DNA of 6,164 nt. It comes from Lentisphaeria bacterium. GTDB lineage: Bacteria > Verrucomicrobiota > Lentisphaeria > Victivallales > GWF2-50-93. The stretch spans positions 1 to 6,164 of the forward strand of contig JAGVIF010000365.1 of assembly GCA_020056205.1 (NCBI GenBank), given 5' to 3'. Below are positions 1 through 5,042 of this stretch, piece after piece (position 1 is the first letter of the stretch; every line of letters begins with the position of its first letter). A program made the position numbers and the translations under genes. The notes beneath the pieces were generated by a model. That model saw nothing but the letters and a program-made list of their open reading frames with translations. It did no database searches and had not been told where the DNA came from.

Positions 1-108
1 GGAATATCCAATGTCCAAGTTTATTTCTGTCCTTCGTCGGTTGGAGATTGAGTGTTGGATATTGGGTGTTCAAATGAGTTCAACCTTGCTTTAGCTTGAT
101 AGGTATGG

Positions 109-138
109 GGAATCGGGGTCGGAATCGGAATCGAATGC
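109..138. repeat. Hexamer tandem array, unit GGAATC
   Basis: Five consecutive 6-base units start at 109, 115, 121, 127 and 133. Three are exactly GGAATC; the second and last differ at two or more positions. The period is exact, so this is a true short tandem array rather than general G-richness. It lies just upstream of the octamer arrays. Confidence 0.7.
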
Positions 139-152
139 TAAGCCAAATTGAG

Positions 153-184
153 AAGTTCGGAAGTTCGAAAGTGCGGAAATGCGA
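153..184. repeat. Octamer tandem array, copy 1 (unit AAGTTCGG)
   Basis: Four consecutive 8-base units begin at 153, 161, 169 and 177. All share AA at positions 1-2 and CG at positions 6-7, with G/A, T and T/G at the middle positions and G/A at the end. It is preceded by TTGAG. The same unit with the same period recurs at 243-274 and 316-331. Confidence 0.75.
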
Positions 185-190
185 AAAAGG

Positions 191-218
191 GTTCACCGTT
201 CAGCGTTCAGGGTTCAGG
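191..218. repeat. Heptamer tandem array, unit GTTCAGG
   Basis: Four units of exactly 7 bases start at 191, 198, 205 and 212. The first five bases GTTCA are invariant and only the last two vary (CC, GC, GG, GG). The array directly follows octamer copy 1. A shorter stretch using the same word occurs at about 1116-1126, next to the ferredoxin gene. Confidence 0.75.
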
Positions 219-242
219 ATAAATGAAGACACAAGCAAAAAG

Positions 243-274
243 AAGTTCTAAAGTTCGGGAGCGCGAAAATGCAG
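243..274. repeat. Octamer tandem array, copy 2
   Basis: Four 8-base units start at 243, 251, 259 and 267, matching the AAGTTCGG family of 153-184. The second unit is identical to the consensus. The last unit runs into the hairpin that begins at 275. Confidence 0.65.
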
Positions 275-293
275 CACAGGCATCTTGCCTGTG
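275..293. repeat. Hairpin, 8-bp stem (CACAGGCA arms)
   Basis: The arms CACAGGCA (275-282) and TGCCTGTG (286-293) are perfect reverse complements around the 3-base loop TCT. A run of A follows on the plus strand. On the minus strand, the direction of the upstream gene, there is no T-run directly after it, so a terminator role is not supported. Confidence 0.75.
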
Positions 294-315
294 AAAAAAG
301 TAGAAAATGATTGAG

Positions 316-331
316 AAGCGCGGAAACGCGG
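316..331. repeat. Octamer tandem array, copy 3
   Basis: Two 8-base units at 316 and 324 (AAGCGCGG and AAACGCGG) belong to the same family as 153-184 and 243-274. As at the first array, the bases just before are TTGAG, so this flank is shared. Confidence 0.55.
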
Positions 332-340
332 AAAAAATAT

Positions 341-358
341 GTCCGATCCGTCCTATTC
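341..358. repeat. Nine-base tandem duplication, unit GTCCGATCC
   Basis: Two consecutive 9-base units start at 341 and 350. They share GTCC, AT and a terminal C, and differ at positions 5 and 8. This is a short degenerate duplication like the other phrase-like repeats around it. Confidence 0.4.
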
Positions 359-426
359 GATAATTGAATTGGCAATTGGAAATGGAGTTTGGATATTGGA
401 TGTTTATTCCTCAACTTAAATTTAAA

Positions 427-444
427 GCGGTGCGGGAGCGCCGC
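427..444. repeat. Hairpin, 7-bp stem, first of a close pair
   Basis: Arms GCGGTGC (427-433) and GCGCCGC (438-444) pair with one G-T type mismatch around the 4-base loop GGGA. Only eight bases separate it from the next hairpin at 453-468, a two-hairpin layout reminiscent of REP-type elements. Confidence 0.6.
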
Positions 445-452
445 AGTCCAAA

Positions 453-468
453 GACGGCTGTCGCCGTC
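453..468. repeat. Hairpin, 6-bp perfect stem, second of a close pair
   Basis: GACGGC (453-458) and GCCGTC (463-468) are perfect reverse complements around the tetraloop TGTC. It is paired with the hairpin at 427-444. Confidence 0.65.
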
Positions 469-536
469 AGTAATTTTTGTGTTACTATTTGAATGTAAGA
501 GAGTTGCTCATCATGCCGCCGTTTGGGTTAAGATTT

Positions 537-556
537 GGCGGGTAAGAAAACCCGCC
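537..556. repeat. Hairpin, 7-bp perfect stem
   Basis: GGCGGGT (537-543) and ACCCGCC (550-556) are perfect reverse complements with a 6-base A-rich loop. No T-run follows on either strand, so I do not call it a terminator. Confidence 0.65.
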
Positions 557-591
557 CTCCATTATTTCAAACTCCATGTCTCTACTTGACA

Positions 592-608
592 AGCGCCTAC
601 GCGGCGCT
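592..608. repeat. Hairpin, 6-bp perfect stem
   Basis: AGCGCC (592-597) and GGCGCT (603-608) pair perfectly around the loop TACGC. It is the hairpin closest to the 3' end of the truncated azoreductase gene, about 47 bases past its stop codon. No U-tract follows on the minus strand. Confidence 0.6.
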
Positions 609-654
609 GCTCAAACGCAAAATGTAGGTTGATCCTTCGCGTTCCGATGCCCTT

Positions 655-1005
655 TCAACGCCCCGCAATAGCTATAGCTTGCTTTTTTGCGGCTGAAAGT
701 ATTTGGTTTTTAGTTTCCTGATCTACCAGCGTTGGTTCAATCAGGATACTTCTTATGTCTTGAAATCCGATGAACCCAAGTAGCAATTCGAGGTATGGTT
801 TTTGGAAATCCATGGCGCTGGACTCAGCTTTGCCGTATTCGCCGCCGCGCGCATATATCACTGGGACCGGTTTTCCGGTCACCAGCCCCCGGAACCCTGA
901 TTCAGAAGAGAAACTGAACGTAAGGCCGGGCTGTGTAATCAGGTCAATAAAGTGCTTTAGCTTATATGGAATGAAAAAATTCCACATATGAAGTAATTTA
1001 CTCAT
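655..1005 (-). pseudogene. azoR: Azoreductase-like flavoprotein with large internal deletion
   Basis: The 116-residue product resembles the C-terminal half of FMN-dependent NADH-azoreductases (AzoR, flavodoxin-like fold), which usually have about 200 residues. From MWNF at residue 7 it follows the family: MWNFFIPYKLKHFIDL (E. coli has MYNFNISTQLKNYFDL), then GLTFSF, GLVTGK, the ARGG loop near the flavin (SRGG in E. coli), and LLLGFIGF. The N-terminal phosphate-binding strand and loop, about 80 residues, are missing. Even so, residues 1-6, MSKLLH, look like a normal AzoR N-terminus (E. coli begins MSKVLV), and a Shine-Dalgarno GGGAG lies 5 bases before the ATG. This suggests an in-frame internal deletion that kept the start, with the junction at CATATG (985-990). 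The product lacks most FMN-phosphate contacts and is probably not an active enzyme. It may still be translated, so a short functional remnant cannot be excluded. The preceding gene is the ferredoxin, 128 bases upstream. Confidence 0.75.
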
Positions 1006-1010
1006 ATCTG

Positions 1011-1015
1011 CTCCC
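1011..1015 (-). promoter_or_regulatory. Shine-Dalgarno site of the truncated azoR
   Basis: GGGAG on the minus strand lies 5 bases before the ATG at 1003-1005. It fixes the start at MSKLLH rather than at the later methionine (residue 7). This matters because it shows that the translation start survived the loss of the N-terminal domain. Confidence 0.6.
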
Positions 1016-1019
1016 TCGT

Positions 1020-1049
1020 TTTATAATGAGTTTATTCTTTTATTATCAA
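1020..1049 (-). promoter_or_regulatory. Possible sigma-70-type promoter before truncated azoR
   Basis: On the minus strand TTGATA (1044-1049, one mismatch to TTGACA) is followed after 18 bases by TATAAA (1020-1025, one mismatch to TATAAT). The surrounding DNA is AT-rich. A transcript starting about 7 bases past the -10 box would begin close to the Shine-Dalgarno GGGAG and leave a very short leader, which counts against it. The call rests on hexamer matches alone. Confidence 0.3.
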
Positions 1050-1088
1050 CAACTTATGACTTTAAAAATGGGGAAATTCGGATTTCAG

Positions 1089-1111
1089 CCCGTTTTTCTG
1101 CGAAAAACGGG
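1089..1111. repeat. Inverted repeat, 10-bp perfect stem, ferredoxin-azoR gap
   Basis: CCCGTTTTTC (1089-1098) and GAAAAACGGG (1102-1111) are perfect reverse complements around a 3-base loop. It lies 23 bases past the ferredoxin stop. The G/C pairs are at the base and the A/T pairs near the loop, and no T-run follows on the minus strand. That is the reverse of a usual intrinsic terminator, so I call it an inverted repeat only; weak termination is possible. Confidence 0.75.
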
Positions 1112-1133
1112 TTAGCGTTCAGTTCAGACGCCG

Positions 1134-1415
1134 CTATATCGCCGCCGGCGGCGATGCAGGATCATACTTGCTCATCAGAAAGATGGCCTTGGTCGGGCAA
1201 GCCATCATGCAAGCGCCGTCCCCTATGCAATCGCCCGGACGCACCGCCTTCGCAACTCCGTCCACGATCTCAAGTACGTTTGGCCCGAGTTTCTTGCAAA
1301 GGTTGACGCAATGTCTGCAAGCCAAGCAACGCACGGGGTGTATTTCTGGGATGTTTCCTTTCACAAAGGTTCTCCCGAAAGCCTCGGCTGCTTCAACTTC
1401 GATCTTTCTACCCAT
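1134..1415 (-). CDS. Small dicluster ferredoxin with CxxDxxC second motif
   Basis: This 93-residue soluble protein carries two iron-sulfur motifs and probably acts as a cytoplasmic one-electron carrier. The first is classical: Cys30, Cys33, Cys36 and Cys40 in CxxCxxCxxxC. The second is Cys63-x2-Asp66-x2-Cys69-x3-Cys73-Pro, with aspartate where the second cysteine normally sits. The same CIGD start is known from Pyrococcus furiosus ferredoxin, where the aspartate ligates an oxygen-tolerant [4Fe-4S] cluster that converts readily to [3Fe-4S]. The cluster state here is therefore inferred: one [4Fe-4S] plus one [3Fe-4S] or Asp-ligated [4Fe-4S]. Residues 1-29 form a short lead-in with no cluster. 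The start is firm: AGGAGG (1422-1427) lies 6 bases before the ATG. The tail SPPAAI is encoded by a perfect 18-bp palindrome. No partner reductase is adjacent; the azoreductase remnant downstream is the only other redox-type gene. Confidence 0.85.
   Translation of the reverse strand: MGRKIEVEAAEAFGRTFVKGNIPEIHPVRCLACRHCVNLCKKLGPNVLEIVDGVAKAVRPGDCIGDGACMMACPTKAIFLMSKYDPASPPAAI
1138..1155. repeat. Perfect 18-bp GC-rich palindrome in ferredoxin 3' end
   Basis: ATCGCCGCC (1138-1146) is followed directly by its reverse complement GGCGGCGAT (1147-1155). It lies inside the last codons of the ferredoxin, encoding the Ser-Pro-Pro-Ala-Ala-Ile end, just before the TAG at 1134-1136. In RNA it would form a 7-bp stem with a CCGG loop. 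No T-run follows. Confidence 0.8.
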
Positions 1416-1480
1416 GTTACTCCTCCTTCGTTATTTGTTTGTGTTCCAAGAAACTGACAATATCGAATGAAGAAAAACTT

Positions 1481-1496
1481 TGTGCCTCTGTGCCTC
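1481..1496. repeat. Exact tandem octamer pair, TGTGCCTC
   Basis: TGTGCCTC occurs twice back to back (1481-1488 and 1489-1496), in the 133-base gap between the membrane protein gene and the ferredoxin gene. Apart from a spaced repeat of AACTTAG (1507-1513 and 1540-1546) and the ferredoxin Shine-Dalgarno, I see nothing else I can support in this gap, including no clear promoter. Confidence 0.55.
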
Positions 1497-1548
1497 TATT
1501 ATCAGGAACTTAGTTTAAATTCGGCCGATTGAACCGCAAAACTTAGGT

Positions 1549-3141
1549 TTACATTGTCCGGCTGGCGGACGGAAGCCCGCGCTCTCTTATATATTTCACC
1601 AAAAGCAACTTGCGTCTTACATTTTCCACCGCCAATAGTATGTATAGATCGCCGTCGGCGGTTTTTTCCGCATTATCCGCCGATTTCAACAGGTTGTTTT
1701 CGATCTCCGGGACGGATGCGAAAGACTCGTATTTTCTGTTGTCCAGGGACTTCTTCCACTCTTGGTGCCAAACGATAAGCTCCGCGTAGTTTTTATTGCC
1801 TACCCTTAAACCCCTTTCCACCGCTTGAGTTTTCAGAGCGACTATTTTCCGTGATATCGCCGGGCGCAATGAATCAACCTCAAGTTTTAAGGCGCCCTGC
1901 AATATATTTTCCGAGACCAACATGTATTTTTTGCCGTCAGGATTCGTAGGATTAACAAGCGTTGAAGCCGCCATATACTCGAACATGGCGTCTCTCTTAA
2001 TATATGGATTGGCCTGATAAGCGCAGAATACGGAATACGCTGTCTCATACTTTTTCTTCGCGTCAAAATCTAACGCCGTAATCAAGTGAAAAGCGATTGG
2101 AAAGATAGGGTCAAAAGACGGCTTTATCCTCGCGACTGTCTCAAAACATGACACCGCCGCTCCTAAATCGCTCTCGCTCATCGGCTCGCTTCGCATCGTG
2201 AAAAGTTCATAGAGCCTTATAACATTCAATTCAGCCCATATTCCCTGAAATCCCGATCGCGGCAAAACTATTTTGCCGTCGAGCTTTTCACAGGAACCTC
2301 TTTCGTTGTTTTTCAAGCCGATGGCAATATGCGTGCCGATCACGACCGAAGCGATCAGGATGAGGGCTTTTGTAAAATAAACTCTGATTCCGCTGTCAGT
2401 GGGATATTTTTTAAATCCTCTTGAAGCGTTAAATACAAAAGCGGACGCGGAGACAATCGTCATATTCCAAACAAGCCCGATCGCGAGCATTGAAAAGAGG
2501 AAAAGCCAGGCGCCCCCTTCCATGTATGAAAGGCGAAGATCGCTCTGATATAAATCCATATCAGGAACTATTCCCGCCAACCATGACGGAATATTTTCGC
2601 CACCGAAGAAACTTACCGCGAAAATTATCAGCAGCGCCGATAAAAACGCATTGCGCGGTTTAAGCCATATCGCTATAGCCGCTCCAATCCCGAACAGGGG
2701 GATCAAAGACAGGAACGAGCATATTTGCCCCTGCAGAAATCCGATTTCCATCCGCCCCCACGCAAGCAGATGAGCTGTCGAAAATACCGCGCATGAGAAT
2801 ATAAAAATTCCCATGGCGCTCAACACAGCGGAAGACTGCCTGCCCGAAAGATAATTGATCAGACCAAAAGGCGAATCACATTGTTTTACTTCCCCCTTGG
2901 ACATGTCTTCCGAGACCTCCACCGCGAAAATGATGCCTATCCACATCATCATAACGGAATTCACCGCAAGCCAAATATCCTCAAAAATCATGGCTCCGCG
3001 TCCGAAAAACCCTTCGTTAAGCTCTTTAGAGATTATCACCGCCAAAACAGAGGCGGCAACGATTCCGGCAATAATTCTCAACAAATTTCTCTGCGAAATT
3101 CGCAAGCCTTTGCCCGACATTTTTTTGAACAAGTACCTCAT
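1549..3141 (-). CDS. Unrecognised 7-TM protein, ABC-2-like, with helical-repeat domain
   Basis: I do not recognise this 530-residue protein as a named family. Hydrophobic segments fall near residues 20-38, 53-75, 104-126, 136-160, 165-180, 210-236 and 255-276. Positive charges at 6-22, 161-163 and 241-253 put the N-terminus inside and residues 277-530 outside. The loop at 76-103 (Glu-Val-Ser-Glu, then Gly, Ser-Pro and Tyr-Leu-Ser-Gly) resembles the cytoplasmic coupling loop of ABC-2-type exporter permeases, so a divergent ABC-2 permease is my best guess; no ATPase gene is nearby. The outer half is soluble, rich in Ala/Leu/Lys helices and has TPR-like stretches (about 325-345 and 362-376), but I cannot define firm repeats. 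The start is supported by AAGGAG (3148-3153), 6 bases before the ATG. It stands alone: 109 bases follow rsmD and 133 precede the ferredoxin. Alternatives are a lineage-specific scaffold or sensor. Confidence 0.8.
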   Translation of the reverse strand: MRYLFKKMSGKGLRISQRNLLRIIAGIVAASVLAVIISKELNEGFFGRGAMIFEDIWLAVNSVMMMWIGIIFAVEVSEDMSKGEVKQCDSPFGLINYLSGRQSSAVLSAMGIFIFSCAVFSTAHLLAWGRMEIGFLQGQICSFLSLIPLFGIGAAIAIWLKPRNAFLSALLIIFAVSFFGGENIPSWLAGIVPDMDLYQSDLRLSYMEGGAWLFLFSMLAIGLVWNMTIVSASAFVFNASRGFKKYPTDSGIRVYFTKALILIASVVIGTHIAIGLKNNERGSCEKLDGKIVLPRSGFQGIWAELNVIRLYELFTMRSEPMSESDLGAAVSCFETVARIKPSFDPIFPIAFHLITALDFDAKKKYETAYSVFCAYQANPYIKRDAMFEYMAASTLVNPTNPDGKKYMLVSENILQGALKLEVDSLRPAISRKIVALKTQAVERGLRVGNKNYAELIVWHQEWKKSLDNRKYESFASVPEIENNLLKSADNAEKTADGDLYILLAVENVRRKLLLVKYIRERGLPSASRTM

Positions 3142-3208
3142 TTGTTTCTCCTTATTTTTATTTTTACTCTAAATTCTGTTCTTTGATATCAATCAGTTTA
3201 CAACACGA

Positions 3209-3227
3209 AGGTTAGCATCAGGTTAGC
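3209..3227. promoter_or_regulatory. Possible operator: AGGTTAGC direct repeat, 11-base period
   Basis: AGGTTAGC occurs at 3209-3216 and again at 3220-3227 with a 3-base gap, giving an 11-base period, about one helical turn. It lies about 70-90 bases before the start of the membrane protein gene, in the 109-base gap after rsmD. Direct repeats with this period are typical of sites for OmpR/PhoB-family response regulators; that link is an inference. An 8-base palindrome TGATATCA is also present nearby (3184-3191). I found no good -35/-10 pair in the gap. Confidence 0.35.
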
Positions 3228-3250
3228 TCCGCTTTAAATTACAATGAAAA

Positions 3251-3811
3251 TTAGGACAGGGAGACGAAAATGAAATCCGTTCCGCCAAAACGCCGTTTCA
3301 ATCTTATCTCCGCGTTCGGCAAGCCGCAAAAAAAATTGAGAGACATCCTGTCGGGAATCTTCACTATTATCAATGCTCCGCTTGCGAATTTCGCAAACCC
3401 TTTGTCCGCCAACAGGATAGACAGAACTTTTTCGGTGTCAGAATATGGCGGATCCATGAATATGTAGTCAAATTTCCACTGCGGCGAACGGGGGCAAAAA
3501 GACATGACATCGCTCTTTATCACTTCAAAGCCGGTTTCAACTCCGGCTTTCGCGAGGGCTGGCATATTTTTTTTTATCGTATCGCAGGCATTCCTGTCTT
3601 CCTCTATGAAAACAACTTTTCCGGCGCCGCGGCTTGCGGCCTCGAAACCGATAATCCCCGACCCCGCGAATAAGTCAGCCACCGCCATCCCCTCAAAAGA
3701 GCCAAGGCTTGAAAAAAGCGAAACCCTTGTCCTGTCAAGAACCGGCCTCACTGTTTCATTTTTAGGAGATAAAATCCCCGTTCCCGATGCTATCCCGCCC
3801 GTTATTCTCAT
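3251..3811 (-). CDS. rsmD: 16S rRNA (guanine966-N2)-methyltransferase RsmD
   Basis: RsmD uses S-adenosylmethionine to methylate N2 of G966 (E. coli numbering) in 16S rRNA of the 30S subunit, in the cytoplasm. The 186-residue length is normal for the family. Features seen: the N-terminal MRITGG and RPVLDRTRVSLF (family pattern RPT.DR.REALF), the SAM-binding motif I DLFAGSGIIGFEA at about 46-58, the acidic end of motif II FIEED at about 68-72, and the catalytic DPPY at 120-123. The C-terminal half after DPPY is shorter on recognisable motifs but complete. The ATG lies one base after the stop of the upstream permease, and there is no good Shine-Dalgarno sequence, so translation probably depends on re-initiation by ribosomes leaving the permease. 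In many genomes rsmD sits next to coaD; that is not the case here. Confidence 0.93.
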   Translation of the reverse strand: MRITGGIASGTGILSPKNETVRPVLDRTRVSLFSSLGSFEGMAVADLFAGSGIIGFEAASRGAGKVVFIEEDRNACDTIKKNMPALAKAGVETGFEVIKSDVMSFCPRSPQWKFDYIFMDPPYSDTEKVLSILLADKGFAKFASGALIIVKIPDRMSLNFFCGLPNAEIRLKRRFGGTDFIFVSLS

Positions 3812-3812
3812 G

Positions 3813-5042
3813 TTATTCTTTTGGATTGAGCGCCTTTCTTATCCCTTCCCCGACGAAATTAAACGACACCACGACTGCGAAAATCGCAATGCCCGGCCAT
3901 AAAGTCAGATGCCAGTAAGTGACAGGGTCGGCGAAGGCCTGCCTGAGCAATTCCCCCCAGCTTGCGGTGGGAGGCTGAACTCCAAAGCCAAGAAAACTCA
4001 GTCCGCTTTCCGCGAGGACGGCGCCGGCTATCCCGAAGGTGAAACTCACAAAAACAGGGCCTGACACATTTGGCAAAAGGTGCATGAATAAAATTCTCCA
4101 TCCGGGGATCGCAAGCGTTTCGCACGATTTTATGTACGGCATCTGTCTCTGCTGGAGAACTTCTCCCCGCACAATTCTTGAGAGCCCGGTCCACGAAGTG
4201 AGGCCTATTACGGTTATCACAATGATAACGGATTGTTCAAATTTTCTGTCCATCATTATTGACATCAGGATCAGGAGCAGCAGGAAAGTCGGGAAACAGA
4301 TCACGATTTCAACCATGCGCATCAGGGCAATATCTACTTTCCCTCCGTAGTAACCGCTGGCTAATCCAACGGCAATTCCTATTATCATGGCAATCGCCGT
4401 CGCCGAAATGCCGACTGCCATTGATATCCTTGTCCCATATATCATCCTTGACAAGACATCCCTTCCTATTTGGTCGGAGCCAAAAAAATGTTTTGAAGAC
4501 GGCTTTTGATAAGGAACGGCAACCGTGTCAGATGGGTTATAAGGAATTGGCGCGAAAATCGCGAAACCGCCTTCCGCTTCGCTTTTTTCCTTCCAGTTTG
4601 TCCTGTCAAGGCGCGTCTTGATGATAAAAAAAGGCAGGGAGATAATAATTGCGAGAATTAAGACGGATATCCACCTGAAACAAATTGTTTTTCTTTTAAG
4701 CGCGATGAAAAGAAGACACGCGGACGGCAGGAACAGCATTAGGAAATTGAAAAATTTTTCGACGATTTTTTCATTCGCATCCGGAGCGAAGATGTAACGA
4801 AAAAAAGGGAATTCCACCGCCCCGCCGTTGTTGACCGCCGCAAAAGGCCTGCCATTCGCAAACAAGGGCGCGAAAATCGCAATTAAAAGGAAAATAACGA
4901 TGCCTGCGGAGCCAAGCAGAGCCATTCCATCTTTGAAAAAAGAGCGCAAAGTTCTCGCAAAAGGAGATTGCAGGCAAACATTCGCCGCAAGTCCTCCGTT
5001 TGATGTCAGAATCTCATCTGCCCCTTCTACTCTCAGCCTCAT
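3813..5042 (-). CDS. oppC: OppC/DppC-type ABC permease with extra membrane hairpin
   Basis: This is an inner-membrane permease of the peptide/nickel ABC importer family, which normally works with an OppB-type partner, two ATPases and a binding protein. The family core is clear: GSDQIGRDVLSRMIYGTRIS at 188-207, membrane segments after it, the coupling loop at about 303-325 ending WRILFMHLLPN, and ESGLSFLGFGVQPP at 345-358. It has 409 residues against about 300 for typical OppC. The excess lies between the first membrane helix (about 42-62) and residue 184, and holds two further hydrophobic segments (about 96-115 and 124-142). The coupling loop is degenerate: the usual Glu-Ala-Ala is Lys-Ser-Cys and the conserved Gly is Ala311. 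The start codon overlaps the dinD stop (ATGA), and AAGGTG sits 4 bases upstream inside dinD. No other transporter gene is in the window, so the substrate is unknown. Confidence 0.88.
   Translation of the reverse strand: MRLRVEGADEILTSNGGLAANVCLQSPFARTLRSFFKDGMALLGSAGIVIFLLIAIFAPLFANGRPFAAVNNGGAVEFPFFRYIFAPDANEKIVEKFFNFLMLFLPSACLLFIALKRKTICFRWISVLILAIIISLPFFIIKTRLDRTNWKEKSEAEGGFAIFAPIPYNPSDTVAVPYQKPSSKHFFGSDQIGRDVLSRMIYGTRISMAVGISATAIAMIIGIAVGLASGYYGGKVDIALMRMVEIVICFPTFLLLLILMSIMMDRKFEQSVIIVITVIGLTSWTGLSRIVRGEVLQQRQMPYIKSCETLAIPGWRILFMHLLPNVSGPVFVSFTFGIAGAVLAESGLSFLGFGVQPPTASWGELLRQAFADPVTYWHLTLWPGIAIFAVVVSFNFVGEGIRKALNPKE

Larger units (their letters stand above)
1..654. other. Gene-free region built of short tandem arrays and hairpins
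   Basis: No open frame here looks like a protein. Short frames exist on both strands, but they run across the repeats and show no domain-like composition. What the stretch does hold is a patchwork: hexamer, octamer and heptamer tandem arrays between 109 and 331, scattered copies of TTGGATATTGG, and at least five small perfect or near-perfect hairpins between 275 and 608. It lies downstream of the truncated azoreductase gene. No hairpin is followed by a T-run on the minus strand, so none is a convincing intrinsic terminator for that gene. I see no promoter that I would defend. Confidence 0.75.

Noticed and set aside
153..331. CRISPR array
   Set aside because: The repeats are 8-base, degenerate and directly adjacent, without unique spacers of uniform length, and no cas gene is present.
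214..414. 66-residue minus-strand open frame across the repeat arrays
   Set aside because: It reads through the octamer repeats and a hairpin, is Cys/Phe/Leu-rich without motifs, and has no good ribosome binding site.
389..589. 66-residue plus-strand open frame in the gene-free region
   Set aside because: It is a translation of the hairpin repeats at 427-468 and 537-556, with no ribosome binding site and no protein-like pattern.
865..880. GACCGG/CCGGTC inverted repeat with TTTT loop
   Set aside because: It lies within the azoR coding sequence in a conserved protein region (GLVTGKPVPV), so codon content explains it.
1089..1111. Intrinsic terminator for the ferredoxin gene
   Set aside because: The stem is strong, but the T-run is inside the stem next to the loop and no U-tract follows it on the minus strand.
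3504..3902. 132-residue plus-strand frame opposite rsmD and the permease end
   Set aside because: It is a shadow: the opposite strand encodes clear RsmD and OppC motifs, and this frame has none.
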